This document shows, one piece after another, positions 8,701 to 17,102 of a DNA stretch of 64,000 bases; position 1 is the stretch's first letter, and each line of letters opens with the position of its first letter. Where the stretch lies: positions 62,001 through 126,000 of the forward strand of contig NZ_JABSNU010000007.1 of NCBI RefSeq assembly GCF_013266735.1, written 5' to 3'. The translations under genes were made by a program, and so were the position numbers. The DNA comes from Pedobacter foliorum. GTDB lineage: Bacteria; Bacteroidota; Bacteroidia; Sphingobacteriales; Sphingobacteriaceae. The notes beneath the pieces are model-generated. The model searched no databases. It was not told the DNA's origin and saw nothing but the letters and a program-made list of their open reading frames with translations.

Positions 8701-11324
8701 TGACCAGTTACCAGCATTCCGCTCAGTTTATCGCCATCTGGTGTTTTAATACCGTAATAGTTGTTGTAAACATGATATGGAATACTAAAGTTGTCGATAC
8801 TGAAATTACCACCAGCCTCAAATACTTTAGTGGTAAAATTGGCCTTAAGCATCCCCGGAGCAGTATTATTTTCGTTTAAACTGGTATTTACTACAGCAGT
8901 TCCATTTTCATTTAAAGTGCCTTCAAATATGGTTTTAACCTGCGATTGGAATACTACAGTAGGGTTGTCGAAAGTGTACTCATCAAAACCTTTAAACGTA
9001 GTTTTCATGGTATTCAGGTTCACATCAACTTTAGCTTTAAGGTTTTTACCAACTGAACCAAATAGCCAGTTTGCCGAAAGCGTAGCTGATGACGCTCCGC
9101 CAACTCCTAAATAAGTAGCATTACCGATATTGAAATTAATCTTTAACCTATTAGGCATAACGGTTTCAACCTTAATGGTTTTACTGAACACCGCACCACC
9201 TGCTTTTACTTTAGCAAGCCAGTTTCCGGTAGGAGCAGTGTTTTCTGTAGCCGTTTTAAAGGCGTAGAAACCATTTAATGGTTTACCATTGATGATTCTT
9301 TTAATTAATTGTCCCTGAGGGTTATATAATTCGAATGTAACCGGGTATCCACCAGGAAGTTTCTTTAGCTTATCTTCAAGAATAAAGGATACGAATATAG
9401 AATCACCCGGACGCCAAACGCCGCGCTCTCCATAAATATAGCCCTTCAATCCATTCTGTACCACATCGCCACCAACATCAAAACGACTCAAAGGGAGTGA
9501 ACTGCCATCATCCATTTTCAGGTAACCACGCTCATCACCATTTTTGGCTATTAATAAGAAAGGTTTTCTTTTCAGGTCAAAAGTAGCCATACCATCACCA
9601 TCGGTTTTAACCGTGTGGATGATCTGACGCTGGTAATCCAACAGCTCTAAAGTAACCCCGCTCATTGGTTCAGCTGTAAGCAAATTGGTAGTTACAACAA
9701 GCATGCTGTTGTCATTGCCGCGTTTGGCAATAATACCAATGTTCGAAGCCATTACATTTCTGCTGGCCCATTTATCGTTGGTATAATAGGATGGGGTACA
9801 AGGATTATCTCTGTCTTCCCATCTGTAATTGTTTGGATAGTAACTATTGTAACGCTCCCAAAACTCATCATCCTCATCAATCTTTTCGCCATAACCACGA
9901 TAATCATCTTCATCAGAATTACCATCTTCGCTGGTTACTTCAGCGCACTTAAATACATTGTATTCGTTTCTGAAACCGATTGTTATGCGGTACATCGCAC
10001 CCGGTTCAGTTTTAATCAGCTTATCCAGATCCAAAGTAAAGCGGTTCTTTTTATGCAGATTAAGCGCTTTATCCTCATCTAAACGAATAGTTTTTTGCAC
10101 TACAGGCTTACCAACACGACGAATTTCACTTCCATCTTTATAGCTGTTAGTTTGGAAAAACTGAGGGATATTGTTCTCGTAAATCTTGACAACAGTAACG
10201 TCAACTGCTTTTAAATTGGTTGCTTCAAATGGCAATACCAGTTTTCCTGAGTTGGGAAGGATGGTGCCACTACCAGCAATAACTACCGATGGCAGTTTGT
10301 TTTCAAATACGATATTAGCCGTTTTTCCTGCTCCAAGCTTTTTGCCATTGATGTTTTCAATGCCTGAATTTACTGTAAACGTATAATTACCTTCCAAAGC
10401 CAAGGCCGAATAGACCTTTACCTGACTGGCATCTACAGTGAACCTCAAATCTGATAAACCACTTAATGAGATTAAGCCTGCCAAATCCTGAGCTACGCCA
10501 ACAGGTTCAGAAAGCTGTATTAGTGCATAATCTTCCAGATCCTGCACTGCTTTCATGTTCAGGATTTTAAATACACCTTTGGCTGGAACAGCAACCGTTT
10601 CTTCGCCTTTGCTGTCTGCATCAATAGCGTCGCCAGACCATTTTAAAGTCAACTTCGTATCCTGACCAGTTTTCTTAATGCTATCAATTGTAAAGGCAGA
10701 TGTGTTTTTTTCTGGATTGTGCTGCCATTTTACCTTTAAAGTTTGAGGGAAGTCAATTGCCAATGCTTTTTCAATTGCCTTTGGGTCTTCCTGATCTGAA
10801 GTTGTAATCTCGCCCTTAAGCTTCATGTAATCAAGAGAAGTATTGTTTTGAGATACCAAACCATCCTGACTCAAGCTCATGCCGGGTTTAATGACCCTAA
10901 AGCCAAACTCAAATTCTTCGAGGTCTTTTTCGGTTTCAGTAACCTTGCTTAAATCGAAGTTGGCCTCATAGGTCTCGCCTGATTTTAAAGGTTCATCCGG
11001 TCTAAATTCGACAGTTTGCGCGTCGATCCAGAATGCTTTTCCTTTTACAGAAGGAGAGAAGCTAAACAAATCTCTGTTATCGGCCACACCAACATCACTC
11101 ATTGTTTTTACTTCACTGGCCAAATGCACTCTGATAAAACTCTTTTTAGAGATCGTTCCAGAGGTATAAGCCTCAATATATTTAGAATATTTTTGATTGT
11201 AGTCCTTAGGTTTTTCCTTTTTGAGGAAGAAAATTGATGCAATGCCAAGCAGCACAACAGCAACAGAACCAATAATTAGGGGTTTTTTATTCCTTTGAAC
11301 AAAGGAAGAGCGGGATGATTCCAT
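5745..11324 (-). CDS. Bacterial alpha-2-macroglobulin with thioester motif, membrane-anchored
   Basis: A 1859-residue protein built of MG-type beta domains. A single hydrophobic segment lies at about residues 14-32 with basic residues on both sides. No lipobox is seen, so it appears anchored by a transmembrane helix rather than as a lipoprotein like E. coli YfhM. The thioester motif GCVEQ lies near residue 1410, followed by a long alpha-helical (terpenoid-toroid/TED-like) region with LxxFQTTDGGLSYWPG. This arrangement traps proteases by cleavage of a bait region and covalent coupling. An unusual acidic, Tyr/Asn-rich stretch lies at about residues 465-515. It sits upstream of pbpC on the same strand, the conserved pairing of the family, and probably protects the envelope when peptidoglycan is breached (established association; role here inferred). 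Confidence 0.93.
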   Translation of the reverse strand: MESSRSSFVQRNKKPLIIGSVAVVLLGIASIFFLKKEKPKDYNQKYSKYIEAYTSGTISKKSFIRVHLASEVKTMSDVGVADNRDLFSFSPSVKGKAFWIDAQTVEFRPDEPLKSGETYEANFDLSKVTETEKDLEEFEFGFRVIKPGMSLSQDGLVSQNNTSLDYMKLKGEITTSDQEDPKAIEKALAIDFPQTLKVKWQHNPEKNTSAFTIDSIKKTGQDTKLTLKWSGDAIDADSKGEETVAVPAKGVFKILNMKAVQDLEDYALIQLSEPVGVAQDLAGLISLSGLSDLRFTVDASQVKVYSALALEGNYTFTVNSGIENINGKKLGAGKTANIVFENKLPSVVIAGSGTILPNSGKLVLPFEATNLKAVDVTVVKIYENNIPQFFQTNSYKDGSEIRRVGKPVVQKTIRLDEDKALNLHKKNRFTLDLDKLIKTEPGAMYRITIGFRNEYNVFKCAEVTSEDGNSDEDDYRGYGEKIDEDDEFWERYNSYYPNNYRWEDRDNPCTPSYYTNDKWASRNVMASNIGIIAKRGNDNSMLVVTTNLLTAEPMSGVTLELLDYQRQIIHTVKTDGDGMATFDLKRKPFLLIAKNGDERGYLKMDDGSSLPLSRFDVGGDVVQNGLKGYIYGERGVWRPGDSIFVSFILEDKLKKLPGGYPVTFELYNPQGQLIKRIINGKPLNGFYAFKTATENTAPTGNWLAKVKAGGAVFSKTIKVETVMPNRLKINFNIGNATYLGVGGASSATLSANWLFGSVGKNLKAKVDVNLNTMKTTFKGFDEYTFDNPTVVFQSQVKTIFEGTLNENGTAVVNTSLNENNTAPGMLKANFTTKVFEAGGNFSIDNFSIPYHVYNNYYGIKTPDGDKLSGMLVTGQDHKVNIVNVDRNGKLVRGGKTVEVELYKVQWRWWWDQDDQNSYANFTQNSYNKLVKKENITLSDGKGNWNLRIDEPEWGRYLILVRDVNGGHVTGKSVYVDWPGWAQREQANNPTEASMLSFTANKTKFNVGEDVVLTIPSGKGGRALISIENGSRVLKTFWTDTKPGQTQFTFKAEKNMAPNVFAVVTLLQPHAQTVNDLPIRMYGAIPLLIEDPETILKPVIKMADKIKPETENSITVAEQNGKAMTYTIAIVDEGLLDLTRFKTPDPHSAFYAREGLGVKTWDLFDYVLGAWGGNLERILSIGGDGSINKNLNPAKANRFVPVVKYLGPFALGKGESKTHKFTLPQYIGAVRAMVVAGQDGAYGFAEKSVQVKKPLMLLATLPRVIGPGESFTLPATVFATENNLKNVTVQLQAQNLQVVGSKTQQLGFKQPGEQMAYFEIKAPEITGIAKVKIIAQSGSEKAVYDVEMDIRNPNPFVTNVVSAVVEPGANWSLNYAPIGMAGTNSGAVELSSIPPIDLKKRLSYLMQYPHGCVEQTTSGVFPQLFLNKLTAMNEQQKATTERNIKAGINRLKGFQTTDGGLSYWPGEGSSDEWGTNYAAHFLVESQNAGYTLPVGMMEELVRYLKTKANNWAPNSSNFYGGDLSQSYRLYVLALAKRPEIAAMNRLRAFEYLSVSAKWRLAAAYKLAGQADAANKLIQNLPTEIKPYNQLGGTYGTELRDEAMILETLTLLGRKGTAAQLLQSVAARLGKDDWYSTQTTAYSLLAIAKFCGVNSSSNNLKYSYTIDGKKGNVNSNQYIISTPLAFKGNVNVTNTSDRVLFARLILQGQPSAGQNNFQPNNPDVLDMSISYKLLNGKVLDPTVLKQGTDFYAEVVVKNPGKNGYYEQMALTQIFPSGWEIINTRVNDNESIIASSPYTYRDIRDDRVFTYFNMRENEMVTYKVLLNASYIGKYYLSAVQCEAMYNNNISATEGGKWVQVIK

Positions 11325-11426
11325 AACAAAGATTTTTCATAATAAGATGTTTACGAAAATCAACAAAAATCACCGGAAACGAAAATAATTATTATCAACA
11401 GAAGAAAATCACTGTTATGGGGGCGG

Positions 11427-11831
11427 TTACTTAATCATTACACCCGGCATATTAACCAGGGGAACTCGGATTAAGTTTTCGTCTACGATGCTTTCCGGAA
11501 GAAATATAAACTTCTTATCATAGATAACACCGTTCATGTAATAACTTAACCAGTATTCATTAGTTAAACCAAACACTTCAGTATCGATTGCCTCTACTCC
11601 TTTAAAGGATTTTGCTTCAATATCTCCCAGAAAATGTCTTAGCACTGATGTTTTTACCAGTTTTCCATCTTTTTCACCATATCCTTTAGAGCTGATGAGC
11701 ACATTGTTTAATGGCTCATCTTTAAGATTAATGAGGTAAACAGTCCAGTTTTTCACCTCTGGACTCTCATTTAACAGCACAACGGCCATTGCTACATCTT
11801 CAACTATGTTTTCAGGAAGGTCTTTTTTCAT
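11427..11831 (-). CDS. Conserved hypothetical protein downstream of topA
   Basis: A 134-residue soluble-looking protein with no signal peptide, membrane segment or cysteine cluster. The sequence alternates short beta-type segments (WTVYLINLKDEPLNNVLISSKGYG, YWLSYYMNGVIYDKKFIFLP), suggesting a compact alpha/beta or all-beta fold. I do not recognise the family. It starts 5 bp after the topA stop on the same strand, so it is almost certainly cotranscribed with topA and probably translationally coupled. A cytosolic accessory role is possible but unsupported. Codon use and length look like a genuine gene. Confidence 0.8.
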   Translation of the reverse strand: MKKDLPENIVEDVAMAVVLLNESPEVKNWTVYLINLKDEPLNNVLISSKGYGEKDGKLVKTSVLRHFLGDIEAKSFKGVEAIDTEVFGLTNEYWLSYYMNGVIYDKKFIFLPESIVDENLIRVPLVNMPGVMIK

Positions 11832-11836
11832 AATAC

Positions 11837-14428
11837 CTACTTCTTCGCTACTGCTTTCTTTTTTGCAGGTGCTTTAGTTGCGGCTTTCTTTACAGTAGTT
11901 CCAGTTTTCTTAGCTGCAGCTTTCTTGGTTTTAGGCTCAAAAGCATTAGGCACTTGCTCAACTATCAATTTTTTAACCTCATCTAAAGAAATCACTTCTA
12001 ATTCCTCCTGAGTATATTTATCATTAGTTACCGGATTTTTACGCAATTTAAGCATGTCTTTGCCGAAACGAATAAACGGTCCCCATCTGCCATTTTCAAT
12101 TGCAATTTTTTCATCCGTCCACTGTTGGATAAACCTATTGGCTTCTTTCTCTAACTTCTTGCCAATCAGTTCTTCAATGTCCGACTGTTTAAGGTTATCA
12201 AAATTATAAGCCTTAGGAACATTGATAAACAAATCGTTCCATTTAATAAACGGGCCGAATCTGCCTTTTCCTTTAGTAACAGGCAATTCTTGATAATGAG
12301 CAACAGGAGCATCAGCAGTAATTTTCTCGCCAATAATCTCAATCGCACGATCCCTGTCAATAGATAAAGGATCTTCATTTTTAGGAACTGATATGTAAGC
12401 ATCGCCCCATTTAACATAAGGGCCAAAACGACCTACACCAACAGAAACCTCTTTGCCTTCATAATCTTCAAGTTGGAAAGGCAGTTTGAACTGCTCTAGC
12501 GCACTCTCCAAAGTAACGGTTGCCACAGATTGTGACTTAGACAAACTCGCATAACGAGGTTTCTCTTCATCATCATTCTGACCAATCTGAACCAATGGCC
12601 CAAATTTACCAACCTTAGCATAAACATTTTTACCACTTACCGGATCAACACCTAATAAACGTTCGCCATTAGCTCTGTCGGCAGTTTCTAAAGTAGTTTC
12701 AACCTCAATATGGAAAGGCGTGTAGAAGGAGTGAAGCATCTTTGTCCATTCCTGCAAACCTTGCGCAATCTCATCAAATTCCTTTTCTACGTTAGCAGTA
12801 AAGTTAAAATCTACGATTCCTTTAAAGTGTTCAACCAGAAAGTCATTAACAACCTCACCTATATCTGTTGGAAATAATTTGCCCTTTTCAGCGCCTGTTA
12901 TTTCCGTTTTAATTTGCTTTTTAACTGAACCATTGTTTAAAACAATAGCGCTAAATGAACGCTGACGGCCATCGCGGTCTTCCTTAACCACATAACCGCG
13001 ATTTTGGATGGTAGAGATAGTTGGCGCATAAGTAGATGGTCTACCAATACCTAATTCTTCTAGTTTTTTAACCAAACTAGCCTCAGTATATCTTGCAGGA
13101 GGTCTTGAGAAACGCTCAGTTGCATTCATCTCTTTTAACGTCAATTCCTGACCTCTAACCAACGGCGGCAACATGCTGTTACCTTCTGAGTCTTCAACAT
13201 CCTCATCGTCACTAGATTCAAGATAAACCTTTAAGAAACCATCAAACTTTAATACCTCACCTTCAGCAATCAAGTTCTCTTTACGAGTGCTGATGCCAAT
13301 CTGAGCGGTAGTTTTTTCAAACAAAGCCTCACTCATTTGCGAAGCGATGGCACGTTTCCAGATCAACTCATATAAACGTTGCTCAGAACTATCGCCAGGT
13401 ACTGTATGGTGATTAAAATATGTAGGACGGATGGCCTCGTGAGCCTCTTGTGCACCTGCAGATTTAGTTTTATATACTCTTAAGTGGTGATATTTATCGC
13501 CATAAGCAGATTTGATTTCACTTGCAGCAGCCTGTAATGCAGTTTCCGATAAGTTTACCGAATCGGTACGCATATAGGTGATTCTTCCACTTTCATATAG
13601 CCTTTGTGCAATTTGCATAGTCCTCGAAACTGAGTAACCCAGTTTGCGGGAAGCCTCTTGCTGTAGGGTAGAAGTGGTAAACGGAGCTGCCGGATTACGT
13701 TTTGCAGGTCTGGTTTCTAAACTATCAACCGAGAAACCGGCGCTGATACAGTCGTTTAAGAACTGTTCTGCATCTGCTTCTTTTTCAAAACGCTGAGGTA
13801 GCTCTGCTCTTACAATTTCCTTTCCGTTTCCGGTTGAAAACTGAGCAGTTATTTTAAATGCTGCCGAAGCATTGAACTTATTTACTTCTCGTTCTCTGTC
13901 TACAATTAAACGAACAGCAACAGATTGTACACGACCGGCAGAAAGTGATGGTTTAATCTTTTTCCATAATACAGGAGAAAGTTCAAATCCCACTAATCTA
14001 TCTAATACACGACGGGCCTGTTGTGCATGAACAAGGTTATAATCAATAGTACGTGGAGTTTCTATAGCCTTTAATATAGCTGGCTTAGTGATCTCATGAA
14101 AAACAATACGTTTTGTTTTAGCTTCTTTAAGTCCTAAAGTTTCAAATAGGTGCCATGAAATAGCCTCTCCCTCGCGGTCCTCATCGGATGCTAGCCATAC
14201 CATTTCGGCTTCCTTAGCTAGTTTCTTTAATTCAGCAACAACTTGCTTTTTATCTGAAGGAACTTCATAGGTTTGAGCAAAATTATTAGAGATATCAATC
14301 CCCATATCCCCCTTAATTAAGTCACGGATGTGACCGTAACTAGATTTAACAAGGAAATCTTTGCCCAAATACCCCTCTATGGTTTTCGCTTTCGCAGGTG
14401 ACTCAACTATTAGTAAATTCTTCGCCAT
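11837..14428 (-). CDS. topA: DNA topoisomerase I (type IA)
   Basis: An 863-residue enzyme that relaxes negative supercoils by transient single-strand breakage. The TOPRIM domain is at the N-terminus (LLIVESPAKAKTIEGYLG at 5-22, then SDEDREGEAISWH near 80-92). The active-site region GRITYMRTDSVNLS places the catalytic Tyr near residue 284. PSTYAPTISTIQNRGYV follows in the middle. Instead of zinc-finger Cys4 motifs, the C-terminus has a series of RFGPY/F-type repeats (KVGKFGPLVQ, GRFGPYVKW, GRFGPFIKW, RWGPFIRF), then a Lys/Ala-rich tail of about 30 residues resembling histone-like tails. This organisation is common in Bacteroidota. It is cotranscribed with the 134-residue hypothetical protein. 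Confidence 0.97.
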   Translation of the reverse strand: MAKNLLIVESPAKAKTIEGYLGKDFLVKSSYGHIRDLIKGDMGIDISNNFAQTYEVPSDKKQVVAELKKLAKEAEMVWLASDEDREGEAISWHLFETLGLKEAKTKRIVFHEITKPAILKAIETPRTIDYNLVHAQQARRVLDRLVGFELSPVLWKKIKPSLSAGRVQSVAVRLIVDREREVNKFNASAAFKITAQFSTGNGKEIVRAELPQRFEKEADAEQFLNDCISAGFSVDSLETRPAKRNPAAPFTTSTLQQEASRKLGYSVSRTMQIAQRLYESGRITYMRTDSVNLSETALQAAASEIKSAYGDKYHHLRVYKTKSAGAQEAHEAIRPTYFNHHTVPGDSSEQRLYELIWKRAIASQMSEALFEKTTAQIGISTRKENLIAEGEVLKFDGFLKVYLESSDDEDVEDSEGNSMLPPLVRGQELTLKEMNATERFSRPPARYTEASLVKKLEELGIGRPSTYAPTISTIQNRGYVVKEDRDGRQRSFSAIVLNNGSVKKQIKTEITGAEKGKLFPTDIGEVVNDFLVEHFKGIVDFNFTANVEKEFDEIAQGLQEWTKMLHSFYTPFHIEVETTLETADRANGERLLGVDPVSGKNVYAKVGKFGPLVQIGQNDDEEKPRYASLSKSQSVATVTLESALEQFKLPFQLEDYEGKEVSVGVGRFGPYVKWGDAYISVPKNEDPLSIDRDRAIEIIGEKITADAPVAHYQELPVTKGKGRFGPFIKWNDLFINVPKAYNFDNLKQSDIEELIGKKLEKEANRFIQQWTDEKIAIENGRWGPFIRFGKDMLKLRKNPVTNDKYTQEELEVISLDEVKKLIVEQVPNAFEPKTKKAAAKKTGTTVKKAATKAPAKKKAVAKK

Positions 14429-14741
14429 TCAGAACGTTTTTCTGCAAATAAAGCTATAAATAAGCCTAATTTCAAAATCCGATCCTATTTTTCTAACAAA
14501 TTTATTTAAAAATGACCTCTTTTACCCGATGAATTGCAAGCCAAAACGCTATTGGATTTGGGTAATAATAATCAGCTAATCTTATGACATTAAATTAATT
14601 CTGCCTATGGAAACACTATTGAGAACTCTTTTCCATTGCCAGTAGTAAAAGAAATATGCAGCGTAAAACATTTTACTTAAATAGTATAATTATCTAAGTT
14701 TTTTGTGCTTAACTTCGTTAGTATAAAAAAAACTTAAAACC
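14429..14741. other. Intergenic region between divergent topA and glutathione peroxidase genes
   Basis: A 313-bp A+T-rich spacer that must hold the divergent promoters of topA and the peroxidase gene. I see no clean -33/-7 pair, no RNA gene and no repeat. Confidence 0.6.
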
Positions 14742-15254
14742 ATGAATACATTACTCATCCTGTTAAGCCTTTTCTTTACGCCTCCTGCTAAAAGTGTTTA
14801 CGATTTCTCTTTTAAAACCATTGATGGTAAAGAAATTAAGCTTTCTAAGTTTAAGGGTAAGAAAATCCTTATTGTAAATACAGCATCAAAATGCGGTTTT
14901 ACGCCTCAATATGAAGATCTTGAGAAGCTACAGAAACAATACGGTAAAAATGTAGTACTGATAGGTTTTCCAGCTGGAAATTTTGGTGGTCAGGAACTGG
15001 CTACAAATAGCGAGATTAAAGAATTCTGTACTGGAAAATATAACGTTACCTTCATGTTGTCAGAAAAAAGCAGCGTTAAAGGTGATGACATTAGCCCATT
15101 GTTTAAGTATTTAACCAGTCAGGAAAACCCTGATTTTACTGGTGATATTCAGTGGAACTTCGAAAAGTTTTTAATTAACGAAAAAGGTCAGTTAGTGCAC
15201 CGTTTCCGTTCAAAAGTGAAACCTTTAGACGAAGCTATTACAAAGAATTTGTAA
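14742..15254 (+). CDS. Glutathione peroxidase family protein (thiol peroxidase)
   Basis: A 170-residue peroxidase of the GPx family. The catalytic residue is Cys51 in NTASKCGFTPQY (a Cys, not selenocysteine), with Gln84 in GFPAGNFGGQE and Trp138 in IQWNFEKF completing the triad. It reduces hydrogen peroxide or organic peroxides, in bacteria usually with thioredoxin. A hydrophobic N-terminus (residues 3-13) before TPPAKS may be a signal sequence, so a periplasmic location is possible. It is monocistronic, with a strong intrinsic terminator starting about 20 bp after the stop. The FPAGNF segment departs from the usual FPCNQF, so the common resolving Cys position in that loop is missing. Confidence 0.92.
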   Translation: MNTLLILLSLFFTPPAKSVYDFSFKTIDGKEIKLSKFKGKKILIVNTASKCGFTPQYEDLEKLQKQYGKNVVLIGFPAGNFGGQELATNSEIKEFCTGKYNVTFMLSEKSSVKGDDISPLFKYLTSQENPDFTGDIQWNFEKFLINEKGQLVHRFRSKVKPLDEAITKNL

Positions 15255-15275
15255 GTTTCTTTAACGTAAGAATGT

Positions 15276-15315
15276 AAAAAAAGAGAAATCCTTAATAGGG
15301 ATTTCTCTTTTTTTT
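15276..15315 (+). terminator. Rho-independent terminator after the glutathione peroxidase gene
   Basis: AGAGAAATCC (15282-15291), loop TTAATA(G), GGATTTCTCT (15299-15308), then a run of T to 15315. An A run precedes the left arm, so it may work in both directions. Confidence 0.92.
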
Positions 15316-15339
15316 AACACCATATTCTAATGTTTGCCG

Positions 15340-15347
15340 TACTTTTG
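15340..15347 (+). promoter_or_regulatory. Bacteroidota-type -7 element upstream of the 5'-nucleotidase C-domain gene
   Basis: TACTTTTG matches the TAnnTTTG -7 consensus. It ends 15 bp before the ATG at 15362, implying a very short leader. No matching -33 TTG is seen at the expected distance. Confidence 0.5.
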
Positions 15348-15361
15348 TAGGCACAATAAAT

Positions 15362-16126
15362 ATGGATTATACCAAGTTATTCCGGAATTATTTAGCACTA
15401 TCAGTGGTTCTTTTAGTGGCATCCTGTTCCTCAGGATACAAACTAGTTAGGGCCAATCGTGCTGAATACAATGTCAATAAAGAACTTGCAGTTGATAGTT
15501 CTATCATTAAAACCTATTTGCCTTATAAGGTTCAGCTTGAAGCTGATATGAACATAGTAATAGGGCATTCAGCATCGCGGATGTCTAAAAAAAGTAGCGA
15601 TACCTTACCTGAAAGCTTATTGAGTAATTTCTTTTCTGATGCTGTTTTAGAACAGGCGCTCAAGTATGATCAGGATATTGATTTTGCATTGCCGGCTACA
15701 AAAGGAGGCTTACGCGTAGATTTTCCAAAAGGGAATATTACCGTCTCTAATGTATTCGAACTAATGCCTTTTGAAAGTCAGCTCGTTGTTTTTACACTGA
15801 AAGGCACTGATGTACAACAAATACTAAATTATATTGCATCTACAAACGGACAACCAGTTGCCCGTTTACATATGAAAATAGTAGATAAAAAACCTGTAGA
15901 TGTACAGGTAAATGGTAAAACATTTGATGTAACTAAAACTTACCGGGTACTTACTTCTGACTATATCGGGAGTGGTGGCGACAATGTTCCTGCTTTCAAA
16001 AATGCAATAGAACAAAAGGTTATCGGCCTTAAAGTGCGCGATGCATTAATGAATTACGTTAAAGAAACTGAGGCTGAAGGCAAAACAATTAATCCAAAAT
16101 TAGATGGAAGAATTACTAAAAACTAA
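15362..16126 (+). CDS. 5'-nucleotidase C-terminal domain lipoprotein
   Basis: A 254-residue protein with an N-terminal signal and lipobox-like VASCSS (Cys near residue 22), so it is probably a lipoprotein. The rest matches the substrate-binding C-terminal domain of UshA/5'-nucleotidases: ALPATKGGLRVDFPKGNITVSNVFELMPFESQLVVFTLKG around 105-145 and YRVLTSDYIGSGGDNVPAF near 197-215. It lacks the metal-binding phosphoesterase half, which is supplied by the next gene, overlapping by 23 bp. The two polypeptides probably assemble into one periplasmic nucleotide phosphatase (inference). A TACTTTTG element lies just upstream. Confidence 0.88.
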   Translation: MDYTKLFRNYLALSVVLLVASCSSGYKLVRANRAEYNVNKELAVDSSIIKTYLPYKVQLEADMNIVIGHSASRMSKKSSDTLPESLLSNFFSDAVLEQALKYDQDIDFALPATKGGLRVDFPKGNITVSNVFELMPFESQLVVFTLKGTDVQQILNYIASTNGQPVARLHMKIVDKKPVDVQVNGKTFDVTKTYRVLTSDYIGSGGDNVPAFKNAIEQKVIGLKVRDALMNYVKETEAEGKTINPKLDGRITKN

Positions 16127-17051
16127 CCGACGAGATTTTATTAGAACCGGTGGTATTGCTGTTGCAGCTTTGGCATTAAATCTAAACGCATTTGAAGCAG
16201 AAGCTGCCGGAGGGGTAACAAAGTTGACCATCTTACATACCAATGATGTTCATAGCAGGATAGAACCATTTCCTATTGATGGATCTAAATATGAGGGCTT
16301 AGGCGGTACAGCGAGGCGATCTGCGCTTATCAAGAAAATAAGAAATGAAGAGAAGAATGTACTGTTGTTTGATGCAGGTGATATTTTTCAAGGTACGCTT
16401 TACTTTAACAAGTTTGGAGGCGAGCTAGAAATTAAGCTGATGTCTGCTATGGGATATGATGCAGCAACCATGGGAAACCATGATTTTGACAACGGCATGG
16501 AGGGTTTTTATAAGCAATTGCCTCATGCCAATTTCTCTGTTTTGTGTAGTAATTATGATTTCTCAAATACGATATTAAATAAATCGACGCTGCCGTATAA
16601 GATATTTAAGAAAGACGGATTAAAGATTGGTGTTTTTGGTATTGGCGTAGAATTGAAAGGTTTGGTAGAAGGGAGAAACTATGGTGATACGGTTTACATT
16701 GATCCGGTGGTTAAAGCCAATGAAGTAGCCGATCTTTTAAAGAATGACTTAAAGTGCGATTTAGTAATTTGCTTGTCTCATTTAGGTTATAAGTATACTA
16801 CAGATAAAGTATCAGACCAGGTTTTAGCAAAAAATAATAAGAGCATTGACCTGATAATTGGAGGGCATACGCATACTTTTATGGCTCAGCCAGAAGATGT
16901 GCAGAACCTGAGCGGGGGCATAACTACAATAAATCAGGTGGGTTTTGCCGGTATTAACTTAGGCAGAATTGATTATTACTTTGAAAGATATAAAGGCAAG
17001 AAGGTGAAAACGGCTTCGCCCTATTTGATTTCTAATCAATTAGAAGCCTAA
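16104..17051 (+). CDS. Metallophosphatase, 5'-nucleotidase N-terminal domain, Tat-type signal
   Basis: A 315-residue calcineurin-like phosphoesterase with all metal-binding motifs: ILHTNDVHSR near residue 43, DAGDIFQG near 91, MGNHDF near 125, LSHLG near 224 and GGHTHTF near 251. The N-terminus NRRDFIRTGG (twin Arg at 9-10) followed by a hydrophobic Ala-rich stretch is a Tat export signal, suggesting folding with its metals before export. It should hydrolyse nucleotides or similar phosphate esters in the periplasm. The C-terminal substrate-binding domain of typical 5'-nucleotidases is absent and is encoded by the overlapping upstream gene. Confidence 0.92.
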   Translation: MEELLKTNRRDFIRTGGIAVAALALNLNAFEAEAAGGVTKLTILHTNDVHSRIEPFPIDGSKYEGLGGTARRSALIKKIRNEEKNVLLFDAGDIFQGTLYFNKFGGELEIKLMSAMGYDAATMGNHDFDNGMEGFYKQLPHANFSVLCSNYDFSNTILNKSTLPYKIFKKDGLKIGVFGIGVELKGLVEGRNYGDTVYIDPVVKANEVADLLKNDLKCDLVICLSHLGYKYTTDKVSDQVLAKNNKSIDLIIGGHTHTFMAQPEDVQNLSGGITTINQVGFAGINLGRIDYYFERYKGKKVKTASPYLISNQLEA

Positions 17052-17097
17052 GGATAAGGCGTTAAACTTAAACACCTCATCCTAGACTAGTTTTTTT
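17051..17097 (+). terminator. Probable terminator between convergent metallophosphatase and mnmA genes
   Basis: AGGAT-A-AGG-C-GTT (17051-17063) pairs with AAC-A-CCT-C-ATCCT (17071-17083) with two symmetric mismatches. A T7 run lies at 17091-17097. Confidence 0.5.
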
Positions 17098-17102
17098 GTT
17101 GA

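Noticed and set aside
7971..8879. Several open frames of 85-107 codons antisense to the alpha-2-macroglobulin gene
   Set aside because: They mirror the codon pattern of a certain 1859-residue gene, lack recognisable motifs, and overlap each other.
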